DNA of 64,000 bases from the NCBI RefSeq assembly GCF_014633365.1, contig NC_068348.1:11674311-11738310 (forward strand), written 5' to 3'. Of this stretch, positions 35,035 to 46,689 are shown piece after piece (position 1 is the stretch's first letter; the number at the start of each line of letters is the position of its first letter). The notes beneath the pieces are model-generated. The model was not told the origin of the DNA and did not search any database. It saw nothing but the letters and a program-made list of their open reading frames with translations. The stretch comes from Diospyros lotus. Taxonomy: Eukaryota > Streptophyta > Magnoliopsida > Ericales > Ebenaceae. The position numbers and the translations under genes are program-made.

Positions 35035-35339
35035 CCACAATTAATTTTAATTTATGTTTTTGTTCAGTATTTATCATTTTTGTTTTCGCAATATTAGTGA
35101 ACATAATTGCATTTTAATCTTAATATTATTTATACTGTATTTTCAGGCATGTTTATATTCATTTCTTGATAATTTCATGTTTAAGAACTATATATATTGT
35201 CTTCAAATACGTGATATAAGCAAGTTTAGGTTTTCAGTTTAGTATGTGTCCGAATTCACTGCTTCATTATTTCGTGTTCAAATTTAATGTTTAATTTTTT
35301 TTTAGTTGCACCGTGCCTTCAGGCACGGGTTATCCCTAG
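35035..35339 (+). mobile_element. Helitron 3' end fragment
   Basis: The segment ends in a 7-bp stem hairpin, CCGTGCC-TTCA-GGCACGG (311-328 of the 35 kb block), then GTTATCC and CTAG, followed by T. A GC-rich hairpin shortly before CTRR|T is the diagnostic 3' terminus of plant Helitrons. No TC-type 5' end was found, so the element's length is unknown; it could reach left into the truncated LTR. No Rep/helicase sequence is present. Confidence 0.65.
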
Positions 35340-36259
35340 TATATATATATATATAATAAAAGATTAAAATAAAGGATGGAATGCTAGGAGGAGAATTAAT
35401 TTTGGGAGGAGACTTGGCGGCACAGCAGTGAAAAGGAAATTAACAGAGAAGGAATTGAGGAGGCAGGGGAGCAGCGCACATGAGAAGGAATTGGAGAGAG
35501 ATTGCGACTGCACGAATTGGAAGCAGTAGGCACGGCGCACAGTGATACTTTAGGGAGCTTCAACTTCTATTTCTATTTCATTACTTTCATCATGAATTAA
35601 TTTTATTTAACTAGAGTTTAACATAGAACTTATTATGAATTATGAATTTTTATTAATTGGGTTTCTTTCCGTGATTTCAATTATTTATTACTTGTTCTTA
35701 ATGCGATTGAATGATTTAACTATTATTTAATTGATTTTGTATTATGATTTGAGACCGAGAGGTGATTTTCATAACAGGATAAAGTAATAAATTTTATAAA
35801 ATAGATAATTGATAAGGGATTTAATACTTAAATCTTATGAGGGATAATGAATTGGAACTTAACAATGAATTTCAATTTGTTATAACTATTAGGAAATAGG
35901 TTGATTGTTAATAAATTGAAATTTAATTAGGTTAGTAAATCTTGGGAAAGAAGTTAACCAATTTAGATATTCACCCCCATTGAATTGATAGAAACCTAAT
36001 TGATTGAAAATTAAGACGGATTAATAAGTGGATTTGAAATACCCTAGTTACTTCTATTTTATCCAAGTTAAGTTATTTTTAAATTTGTGTTTAATTTCAA
36101 TTCTAATTAGTTTAATTTATTCAAATTCATCTTTTTTTATAGTCTAAATAATATTAAAGTTAAACTAATTTTGGTAATTAATTCAATCCTCATGGAATCG
36201 ACACTCTACTCATTTATTATATTATTTGCGCGATTCATACACTTGCGAATTAGCCTAAC
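35340..36259 (+). repeat. Putative gypsy LTR (3' part), boundaries uncertain
   Basis: The right end, GGAATCGACACTCTACTCAT ... GCGCGATTCATACACTTGCG ... CCTAACA, has the U5-like closing phrase common in Tat/Athila LTRs. The left end merges with the (TA)n run after the Helitron end. 35980-36040 resembles the gypsy leader style but no primer site follows; instead a copia LTR piece begins, so this looks like a nested remnant. Confidence 0.4.
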
Positions 36260-37056
36260 AGTGACCTCAGTTTGAATGGAGAATATTGAATTCGGCTTTG
36301 TGATCTCTTTTTCTTCTCTGGCTTTGTGACTATTCGGTAGATGAACAATGAATTTTTGATAGATTTGGAATACTTGGAAATTAGCTTGAGAGCTTTTGGG
36401 AGATTTGGATGTGCAATGAATACTCAAAAAATGAGTTTGAGGGGATATTTATAAGCATTTTAGCCACTAAAGAAAAGGTTAATATGAAGTTTGAAATTCA
36501 AAAAATGTTTAGACTTTCTCAAACAATAAGAAAACATGTCTTATTTTTTATTCAAAATAAATTTACTTTTTGTATGAGAAATCAAGATTTGAAAATTCAA
36601 ATATAAACTTTTGAAACATAAATGATTCAAATAAGGAAAAATGTCTAAAAGTAATATCTTTTAATTCAAAATAAATTTATTTTTTACATGAGTAAGAGAA
36701 AATATATCTAAAACCAATTCTCTTTAATTCAAAATAAATTTACTTTTTGTATGAGAAAGAGAAAACATGTCTAAAAGGAATTCTTCTTTAATTCAAAATA
36801 AATATATTTTTTGTATAAGTAATAAAAGCATTTATCAATAAATGAAAATTCAAACATAAACTTTTGAGACATAAATTATCAAAAGAAGGAAACATGTTTA
36901 AAGACAATCAACCTTTAATTCAAAATAAATTTACTCTTTGTACCCACTTTTAATTCAAAATAATTTTTTTTTATATGAGAAAGAAATACATTTATATCAT
37001 AAAAATAGTTTTGTTAATCATCAAAATTTAATTAATATGAGCAAGCTAGCTCAACA
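36260..37056 (-). repeat. Copia-type LTR (family B), minus strand, 3' end lost
   Basis: Minus strand starts TGTTGAGCTAGCTTGCTC (37056), after the polypurine tract at 37057-37071. It contains a 60-65 bp tandem repeat (TTATTTTGAATTAAA ... ACATGTTTTCTCTT) in about six imperfect copies and a TATAAATAT near 36455. The sequence matches the plus-strand copy at 63512-64000 over its first 490 bp. It ends abruptly at the LTR-like piece at 36259. Confidence 0.7.
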
Positions 37057-37714
37057 TTCTCCCCCTTTTTTTTATCATGACAAAAAAATGATTTATGAGA
37101 TTATCAATTTGATAAAATATTTTTTAACTCCTTAATTTTATACTATAAGCTCACCCTTTCAAAAATACTAATAGCATAAAAGTGTTTTGGATATAGCTTA
37201 ATAGATAAAATAATTTTTAAGAGTTTTAAAGACCAATCCTGATTGCCAAATCTGATTGTCTTGATTGCACCTGCTTGATGTCCTATCTCTCAAATATACT
37301 ATTTTCTCACATACACGAAAAAATATCATAATATATATTTCTTCCCCATACAAAAATAATATACAATTCATAGTCTCATACATACAATCTCTTATATCAT
37401 AATATCTTATTATTCTCCCATTTTTTGTCATAATCAAAAAGACATTGTTAACGAAGAAAATAAAGATATATAAACAATATAGCTCATGAGAGAAATATAT
37501 CGAGCATAATCCACAATATCGAGCATAATTCAATATTACACAACATCAAAGAAAGTAATCATAGTATAGTCAAGGGATATAGTAGCATTACAAAATTTAT
37601 AAAGCAGTGATCTAAGACACCTACGTTCATAGCTTTGGATTTCACCGATGCTCGATGCTGATGATGGTTGCTGAACACAACGGATCAAAGTTCATCTATA
37701 TCACCTGGGAATGG
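37057..37714 (-). other. 3' internal region of the family B element
   Basis: Begins with a polypurine tract on the minus strand (AAAAAAAAGGGGGAGAA, 37057-37073) and has a second G-run motif near 37417 (CAAAAAATGGGAGAATAA). The remainder to the LBD pseudogene is AT-rich without coding potential. Confidence 0.5.
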
Positions 37715-38274
37715 TCACTGGCTACTGCTAGTTTCAACTGGATAAGATTGCAAACTAGCCTCTTGGAAATAAGGAAACGACACACTTTCTTCTTGTATGA
37801 TTGGGTTTTCAAAATTCCAAATAGGGTTTGGATCATCCACGAGGAAAAATCCATTGTCATAATATGGGTTTGAATTGATTTCTGGGTGAAACCAATTTTG
37901 AACATAGAGAGTGTTTGCATAAGAGTTTGCAAATAGTAATTCCTCCAATGAAACTAGATGAAATTGAAGATCGACGACCTACTGTTGAAGGGAAAAAATA
38001 TAGGATACACAACCATAAATAGAATCTTGAAACCTAATTTGAGCTTCATACAAGAGTGTAGCGACAACCCCATAACGGTTACTAACTAGAAGTTGGGCCA
38101 GGAGTTTTGAGGCATTATTAGCACCGAAAACCGTATGGATAGCTGCAAAATTAGTAGCTCCTTCTTCATAGCAGATGTAAGGGGCAAAGATGCATGATTG
38201 AGTACATTTTCTTCTTAATACTTTGTAGGCACCGTGTAGGCGCCCCTAACTAGGGACCCACAATAAGATGACAT
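37715..38274 (-). pseudogene. LBD (LOB-domain) transcription factor pseudogene
   Basis: The minus strand encodes most of a class I LOB domain: [15 protein letters not shown], then [17 protein letters not shown], then the [19 protein letters not shown] block and the start of the coiled coil. LBD proteins are plant-specific DNA-binding factors for organ boundaries and vascular or root development. Decay is clear. Two of the four zinc-finger cysteines (CX2CX6CX3C) are replaced (His and Tyr in HGAYK). A CAG-to-TAG stop lies at 37979-37981 after SLQQ. The only plausible ATG (38272-38274) is in another frame. The C-terminal 86 codons (VVDLQFHL ... SSSQ) remain open to a stop at 37715. No intron is visible, so a processed or fragmentary copy is possible. 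Confidence 0.8.
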
Positions 38275-38407
38275 AAAAGCTAGAACCCTAGAACATTACA
38301 CACCCTTATTGACAATGGAAGCCACACTCATACATTCTTACTCATAGACAAACACAATAGTGTCCACATGCTCACATTTTGTAACGCTATTTTGTGATAC
38401 AAAACCC
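38275..38407. other. Short spacer before the solo LTR
   Basis: AT-rich sequence upstream of the LBD pseudogene; it ends with the TATTT target duplication (38408-38412). Confidence 0.4.
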
Positions 38408-38412
38408 TATTT

Positions 38413-41097
38413 TGTAACGCCCCGCTTCCCGGGCACGTTATGACTTGGGACAATATTTTTTTTCCTTTCAAACTTAATTCTAAATCACATCATTCCTCAA
38501 ATCCGTCCCAGAATTCCCATACATTAATCTCGAGAGAGAATCATCAAATTGCGGAAGCAATGATCGAAACCTGATATCTTAACATTGATCATAAATCAAT
38601 TCTTACATCATCATTCCTCAACATAAATTAATACAAAACATAACTAACATTAACCCTAAATAAGGTTATATATAATCATTTCTCAAAACGTTCAGATTTC
38701 AAAATAGCAGAACTTAAATACATGGGCTACATAACATACATTTCATTCTTCATGCACTCTGATAAGTGCCATTTCATGCCTCATTTATTCTCGTATCTGC
38801 TACAATCTCCACCTGGAACGTTTGAATATTCCAGGGGCAAAGCCAAAGTTAGATGATGAATCATCTAAGTAAGGGTACATAATGCTATATCATGTGTGTA
38901 TGCAATGTCTTTCCTCGTAGGTGTCAACTGCACCCCTCATGCTACCTACCATTTTTAGGGCCACCTCTTTCAAAGCCGTGGTGTATGGGTGCACCCTTGG
39001 TAAAGCATCGGTGTCAGTTTGCACTCCCTACGGCCTCAATGCGAGTGATCAATGATATCAACGTGTATTTATGCATTTCATAGTCATGTCATGTATGCAG
39101 TCTACGTGATGGGTACATATCAGAGTATGTCAATACGATGAAAACATTTTCGAGGAACATAAAACACTTATAAACCAAGCATTTTCCATAAAACTAACTT
39201 TAATTGGAAAGTACCATTTACCTTTTCAAGCTTATCGGGCTACCTCGATATCCGTGCCTTGCCTCGTGCATCGCATCGATTTGCGTGCCAACCTCAAAAT
39301 TTGACAAGGCACTTCAACTTAAGCCTCGAAGCATCCTAATCACCATAATTATTTAAATAAACATTAAAACCTATTTTTCCATAATTTCTGACATTTTCTT
39401 TAATTTTCTTTCTATTTCTTCCTAATTTTCCTCAATAAAACCAAACCAAATATTTCTAAAATATTTTCTCAAATATTTCACTACGAAAATTAATAAAATA
39501 ATATTCCTGAATTTTTAAAATTTTCTAGAGAATTTTACTTACCTTGACATAGCCTCTTCAGCTTTCTCGGTATGCGTGTCATATCCTCGAAATATGTGCC
39601 TGAACTATTTTCTTGCCCAAAATCTCTGAAATATTAGTAAATATTCAAATCCTATTTTTCTATAATTTTCTAGGATTTTTCGACATTTTTCTCCATTTCT
39701 TTTCTTTTCTTTCTTCTTCCTATTCATCTTCTCCTTCCTTTGCTCCTTCTACAACCCACGAGAAGCACTTCTTCTCTCCCTTTATTTTTTTTCTTTTCTT
39801 TCTTCTTCTTCTTCCCCTGCATCTCTCGCCTCTGCTTCTTCTTCTTCGTGCGACCATCGCCACTGCTAGCCCCACCGCGGGCCTCTACCCGCCCCTTCGC
39901 CGGCAGCCTTGGCCTCACCGAACCATGGCACCAACCCCCACAATCGCCGCGAGCCACCGCGACCACCGCTCGCTGCGCGTTGTAGTGGGCTGCCATGGCC
40001 ACCGCTGTTGTGCGACCGGCTTTGGCCGCCTTCGACCACTTCAAATCGACGCTCCAGCCTTCAACGAGCTCTTCCAACACCATCAAACCTTGCTGGAAGC
40101 TCATCCACATTGCCGTCGCGTCACCCAGCCACTGGAGCTCGCGGTCGTGCTGCCATGGCTGCCATTGCCAACCTTCAGCACATCCAGCAGCTTTGTTGCG
40201 GCTGCCTTCGGCCATCGTCGTGAGCTCCCAGCTCTCCCTCGCCTCTCGGCCATTGCTCACCCATGATTGCTCTCCATCTTGCCTTCCATCTTGCTGCTAT
40301 TTATAGGCAACTTACTGCCCCAAATCAGCCTTGGATGCTACCCTTGGCATGTAAAACTTTCCAATTGTTACAGAGTATGGGTTGCAGGGAATGTCTGAAA
40401 GTTGTAGAGGGTATGGGGGTTGCGTGAAAATCGTTGGAGATTTAAAGGGCGTGGCCACCAGTTGCAGGGTATGGAATGAATTGGAGAGGATGGTTGCCAA
40501 GGTTGCAGGGCATGGTGAGTTGCAGACGCATGTCCACATTTATATATATATATATACACTATATATTACATTAGTAAATTATATGTTTAAACTAAAGAAA
40601 ATTGCATATAAACCGTCATTTTCTTCTTAATTTCACTCGAGCAATTTCTTTATTGCAACAATGTCCTTAAACATCAAATAAATTTGCATCTCAATACCGA
40701 AAACACAAAATTAATAACTTGAAGCTTAGTTAGAAAGGACGATTTCGCCTCAGTGTCCTCACCGGGCCATCGTTTCATCTCGAAACCACTTAAGGGTTGA
40801 TCCTTACGCAAAATCGGAGCCCCCCTAGGGTTCCGTTGATTTTTCGGGAGTCTCTTACGACGATTTGGTTTTACAGCCTAAATAACAATTGTATTTTAGT
40901 TGTACCAAAAATCATTTCTGATACCATAAATCTTATCTCGAAACGTTCGTCGAGATCATGTCATTTTCCTTAGACAATTTCACTCCGGGCATTCCCTGCA
41001 GTCAATTTGGTATTTGTAATTACTATAAAACCAATTTTTTAGTATTCTAAATTTATCGAAATTATGTGGCAACCTCATATGAACATGGGGTATTACA
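38413..41097 (-). repeat. Solo LTR of the chromovirus-like family (TSD TATTT)
   Basis: 2685 bp from TGTAACGCCCCGC to GGGGTATTACA, flanked by TATTT at 38408-38412 and 41098-41102. It is the inverted counterpart of the 28218-30822 LTR: the same ends, GTTATGACTTGGGAC near one end, CCTACGG...CATTTTTAGG in the middle, and a minus-strand TATAAATA at 40298-40305. ORFs at 39613-40306 are CT-rich leader sequence. A clean solo LTR from intra-element recombination. Confidence 0.9.
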
Positions 41098-41102
41098 TAT
41101 TT

Positions 41103-41219
41103 GAGACTCAAGAGGTATAAATGAGGACCATGAGATAATTTACTAATAAAAGGGGAAATAACTTGTAAAATAGGAAAATAACTTGTAATTTAAACATAAC
41201 TTGAGGGAGAAGCCGCAAT
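41103..41219. other. Short spacer
   Basis: No feature apart from short AT-rich sequence between the solo LTR and the dispersed repeat. Confidence 0.3.
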
Positions 41220-41475
41220 CTCTATTTTCTCCTTCTTTTGCAAAGAAAATCAACTGTCAGTGCTTACTACCTATTGCTATGTGCTATTAACAGAACAAAA
41301 AGAAGAAGAAGAGAGCCGAGAGGGACCACGCAAACAGACAAAACAAGAAGAATACGAGAGGGACAAGGACACATATAGACAGAACATCTAACAAGAAGAA
41401 GACAAGAACATTGGAGGGAAAATGGGCTTTTGACTCTATTTTTTACTTTTATTATAAATATTATTATAGAATATT
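41220..41475 (+). repeat. Copy 2 of the roughly 260-bp dispersed direct repeat
   Basis: Matches 25225-25497 in the same orientation with few substitutions and a shorter AAG run. Here the sequence continues past the (TA)n tract (GTACATAAGCAGCCCCC), showing what copy 1 lost to the LTR insertion. Confidence 0.85.
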
Positions 41476-43585
41476 ATATATATATATGTACATAAGCAGC
41501 CCCCTCCTCTTTCAGTTTCAATTTCTTTCTTCTTTTTACATGCGCACTTGTAGCCCACTGCCATATGCATTAATTACCATTTCTCCCATGAAAGCAATCT
41601 CCTCCTTCCTGCTGCTAATTTTGAAATTTCAATTGGTTGGATTTGATCCCTAACTATTAGATCTGAAAGGGCCCCTAGGCGTTGGATCTGAAAGGGGGGC
41701 CCTAGGTAGCTGCCTAGACAACCTATGCCTAGGGTTGGGATTATGTTTGCCTCCAACTCTTCCAAAGCCTTTCTCCTGCAATTGGGCTACATATGCATGT
41801 CTTCTAATCTCACAAAGTGTCTTGTGGGCCCTATACATTAGCCTATTTATCTACCACCAATTCTCCAAAATTCTTCTACCAAGCCAAGTCACACTACAAA
41901 TGTCCTATCTTATTTGATAATATCACATTTACACGGTGTAAATCATATTTTACCAAGAAAATTCATACCTTACCCAACAAGGTTATAATTTCTCTTAAAA
42001 ATATTATATTAAATCCAAAATAATAGATTTCTCTTGGAAACACCCAATTTCAACTGGGAATTATGCCCAAGCAGGCCACATAGAGGCTAAGAACCTATTC
42101 TTACAACTCTCCATAAGGCCCACATTCTCCCAAAAGAATCATTAGGCCATTGAATCTTTCGAGAAGAATTTCTCTTAAGCCCATCTGAGCTTAACTATGG
42201 AGTACAATCCTCATTCCCAAATGATGCATGTCCATCCCCAACATCTTTGTTGAAAACATATACAAATAGCATTTTCTCATCGAGAAAAGGACTTCGCTTA
42301 TGTTCATTAATTCATTCCTTATTGTGCACCTAACGAAACCACTATAGGTTTTCCTAGATAGCCATTTTCCTTCATAAACTAATTTAAGCATCAACGAGCA
42401 TATGTGAGTGAGGAATCCCTGCATGCCTTCTAATTTCTTCTCATGAGTGCGGTTCTGCCCCGGACATGAAAGAAGTTCCCCTCAAATGGATTTATCATCT
42501 ATCGAAAGTGCACTCGATGACCCATCTCTGATCTTAGATGAAGGCTCATCTGAGGGCTCATTTAGGATTCCAACCATAGGTATACCCATGAATGCATTAA
42601 GAGGGTCATCCACGCTTTTGCCCTATTTTTCCCAAATAATGGAGGTGCCCAACAGATACAACAAGGCAGTTATCCTGGGCTATGTCCTTCCCAAATGTCA
42701 TGGTGTTCTTTTAGACTATCCCTATTATACAATCCGAAACTAGAGCCACCTGTTGCATATTCCCACAAGTAGACATTTGCTAGTTGTTTACCCCACTCTT
42801 CTATGACTGTAGCATTCCCGCACAACAAATTTCAGTTGTTGCATTTTGGCAACAACAGATTCTTATGGATAACATTTATATATCCTAATATTTTGAAGGT
42901 CTTATTAAGATTAGAATTCTTTACGGATGATGCCTATTCCTTTTGTAGAACTGTCAATGGGATTTTTGGATGTTGGAGTTATCTAGTTTGTGGGTTGTAT
43001 TGGACACTCCCTCCCTTTAATTAAGGAACAATTACATATTTTTAGTCCAAGAAGTTATTTTGGCTTTTTAGACTTTTTGGATCTTTTAATGAACTTTTCC
43101 TTATCACACAATAGTATCCATCGTTAAGATTTAAACTGATATTTTGTAACACCAATGAAAACTCTTGTGGGGTGCCCTAGAAAAACCAAAGCCAAAAATC
43201 CAAAAAATCCCAAAGAGTACCGACGAAGACCAAAGACCCAAATATTCCCGAAGACTCTTCCAGGAAAGAGTCTTCTGGAGACTCTAAAAAGTCTCTAGGC
43301 CAGCCAAGCCCTTAAGCTCTTCAAGCCCCTAAGCCTAAGACTCATTTGAAGAGTCTATCGGGTCAAAGTCACCTGATGTCTCCAAAGAGTCTTCAAGGAA
43401 ACCCATCAGAAGGATACTATTCAAGGCATTTCATCCCCAAAGTCACCTTTAAGCCCTTCGGCCTCATCCACAACTTCCTCACCTGAAGAGTCTTCTAGGC
43501 CACATCTAAAGGGAATCGCTGAAATAACAGTATTGACAAAAATAAATTTTTTATCATGTATCAGATACATACTGTGGAATTTAAT
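41476..43585. other. Unclassified DNA with a GAAGACTCTTC palindrome cluster
   Basis: 41660-41740 repeats GATCTGAAAGG(G) and CCTAGG phrases. A 98-codon frame at 42447-42743 (+) and shorter ones have no domain that I recognise. 43245-43505 holds about eight GAAGAGTCTTC / AGAGACTC-type palindromic words. No TE boundary could be set. Confidence 0.35.
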
Positions 43586-43590
43586 ATACA

Positions 43591-46500
43591 TGTAACGACC
43601 CGCTAGTGGGTCTAGAAGTTTATTAATATTTTAATTATGAAAATTTAGAAATTTGCTCTATTAAATTAAATGTTGGGAAATATTCTTATGTGTCAAAATT
43701 TATGTATTTAAATTAATGAATTGGGTTTCCCATTTGGGCCAAGTGTTTAAGGTCAATGAATGTGATGGTTTTAGAGAAATCCCATGGGCTTAAAATGAAT
43801 TGGGCCATTAGTAAAGTGGGCCTGGGCATTATATATATACATATGTGCATATTTTTATGTGGCAAAATTTATGGAAATAAATTAAGCATTAAATTAATGG
43901 ATTGGGCTTTGGAAGCTTTGGTTGAGCCAAGTGGAGATTTTGTATATATTAATTTTTGCAATGTTCTGAATGCCCATTGGGCTTAAAGTCATGTTGAGGG
44001 CCTTTTGGTGGGCTAATGGAAATGGGTCATTATATTTAATTGGGCCAATGAGTTGGGCTTGGGCCCATGTATTTATGTGAGTGGACTTTTTGAATTGGGC
44101 TTAGGCACGTGTATAATATGAGAGATGGAATTAAATAAATGAAATTATATATATATATATAAAATTGTATTTTGGGGATTAAAAGAAAAGAAGAAAGAAA
44201 ATGAAAAATGCAAAGTGACCAAATGGTTCTTGCTTTATTGAAAAAGGTGAAGGCAATTAAGGAATTTCATAATGGGTTAAATAAAGAAAATGGGAAAGAA
44301 AAAAAATAGAAAATGATAAAAGTCTAAAATGGCCATGGGATATTTTGTGTTGTGTGTGTGAGGTGAAGGGCATAATGGTCATTTGTGAGGGGGTATTAGT
44401 TGGGAGACCACATTCTTCTTCTCCCAATCTCTCTCTCTCGTGGCCCTCCCTTCTTCTTCTTCTTCCATTTTTGTTGCTATATTTGGAGCTTCAAGAAGAG
44501 GGATCATTTGGCATCCAAGCGAGCTTCATCGGTTTTCTTTTAAGGCAAGTTCCTCTTGCACATTTATTTTATTTTGTGCAAGCTTGCTTCATTTTCCATT
44601 GTAATGTCGAATGCCTTATGATTCTTTATTTTCTTATGGATAAAAAGTATTTTGGAATCGGTTGTAGATTTTCTTCAAACCATTTGTTATTTCAAAGCTT
44701 TGTCGATTTTTTTTTTTTTTATAGTCTCATTGGGGCTTGTTTTCCCCATCTTTATTTCATGGAATGGCAACTTAGGGGTTAGGAGATTAGTCATGGGTGG
44801 TTTTGGGTTTGTTTTGGGGTGTTTATTGGTCATTGGAGGGTTTTTGGGCCCTTTTTGATATTTCTCGGCCAAGTCGACTCGCCCACAAAGTCAAGTTGAC
44901 TCGGGCCAAGTCGACTCGATTTTGGGCGAGTCGACTTGGATTTCTGCCGAGTCGACTTGATCGTAGCTTTGATTGCTCTGCGTATGCTTAACATTTTTTA
45001 CCATAACTTTTGACGTAGAACTCAGAATTGCAATCCGTTTGAAGATTCATAAACTAGAATTCAAGGGCTTCGATTTGATATATAATATAATATATTTTGG
45101 ATATTATTTGAGCTTATTAAATCTTTTCTTATCCCAAATCAAGTGAGAATGTTAAAGTAAATTGTTTTTAAATGCTCCTTTAGATATCCCTCAATCCTCT
45201 AAATGATAAGATGTGTTTGAAGATATATATATATATATGTAAATGCATGGGATTCATAAGATAAAAATACAATTGACTTGCATGAGAAGGTATAATAATA
45301 ATCAATTGGGAGATTGTTAAGAAATATCCTTGGTTGGTATGTTCATGGAGTCTCACGGGTGATGCATTGATAACTCCAAATAAATAATTACCTTAAATAA
45401 AATGGAGTGGCCATAAAAGTTTGTGATTGAAGATATGCCTATGTGCATGCATGGGCTCATGAATGAATATGTTATTGGCATGTTTAAATGTGCATGATGT
45501 GTACATTTCTATAACGGAGAATGTATGATTTACTTATGTGGGATTCCATGAACATTGCATGGCATTACGATTTGCGCCCTATTGCTATTATTTTGGCGTA
45601 GCGGCTATGTTCGCAAATGGGGAAATAAAATAATATCTTAAAGAGCACCTAACGCGGGTGAGGTGGCCATAAACCCGGTAGGCAATGCTCCAACCAATGA
45701 GTGGCAAATCGATTTTGTATATGTATGCATTCATGCATGTGAATAAGTAGCTTTGAGAGCTAATATGAATAAAGGGCTTGAGAGCCAATGTGAATAATGA
45801 AGATTTATATATTCATGAGGAATGAATCGATGCATAAAATGCATAATGGCAATGGCATTGGAATGATTTTATTGATGGGAATTAAATGGAAAATGCTACC
45901 ATATTTGGAAAGTCAGATCTATTCCACTTGGGATTTTTCCATGCCTTAACCCTATTGCTTCATTGTTGTAGCATATGGTTGCTCATATAATGGTTTTATA
46001 AATGAGAATTGAATGATGAGTTTAAATTGTATTGGGGAGTCGGGTGTACTTTATTTTGTATCCATCCCTTCATTCGTGCTTCCTGTATTATATATATATA
46101 TATATGTGTGTTTACTTGGCGAGCCTTATGGCTCACTTCGAAATATGGGTTTGATGATCCATAAGCAAGTGTATTCCTTGAGGATATTGTTGTCCAGTTT
46201 AGAAGGCATGAAACCAATGGGTGTCTGGATGTTGGGTAATAGTTTTCTTTGGCTCTGAATGATTCATGCCTTCATATATCGTTCTATGGATTCTTGCCTT
46301 TGCTATATACTTGCTGAGCCTTGTGGCTCACGTAGTTTCTTTTGTCATTCCAAGTAATGGAAGATAGATATTTTTGGGGTAAGTTTAGATTAGAAGTATA
46401 CAGAGATGTCCCAGTCTCAAAGATTCGTGGGTGTATGTTAAGGGCAAGAAATAAAGGGTTCATTTTATTTTAAAGCGTGAATGCCCTTTTACGTTGAAAA

Positions 46501-46684
46501 TGTATGGGCAGCAAGCCCAAGATGTTAATGTATTGAATGATATGTAATTTATTATGGCTTCTATTGTTAGTGAGAAAACTCGAAAAATAAATTTCTTAAA
46601 AATTTGAATATTTGTATCCATCTTGAATGGACCTTTTCTCGAACTTCTTGTGTTAGCGGGAAAATTTGGGAGTGGGCCCTGACA
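43591..46684 (+). repeat. Solo LTR of a second gypsy family (TSD ATACA)
   Basis: 3094 bp from TGTAACGACCCGC to GGGCCCTGACA, flanked by ATACA at 43586-43590 and 46685-46689. The plus orientation is suggested by GAGCCTTATGGCTCAC (46120) and GAGCCTTGTGGCTCAC (46316) near the 3' end, phrases I associate with chromovirus LTRs. It contains a cluster of AGTCGACT sites (44872-44960). No internal domain follows, so it is solo. Confidence 0.78.
44872..44960. repeat. AGTCGACT palindrome cluster
   Basis: Five AAGTCGACTCG / GAGTCGACTTG words (one AAGTTGACTCGG variant) within 90 bp, inside the solo LTR. Confidence 0.9.
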
Positions 46685-46689
46685 ATACA

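Noticed and set aside
39613..40306. 217- and 178-codon frames on opposite strands
   Set aside because: Inside the solo LTR at 38413-41097, CT-rich leader sequence; the equivalent region of the sister LTR (28218-30822) does not keep the frame.
42447..42743. 98-codon candidate gene
   Set aside because: Serine/proline-rich with no domain, no neighbours or splice signals; kept only as an unclassified stretch.
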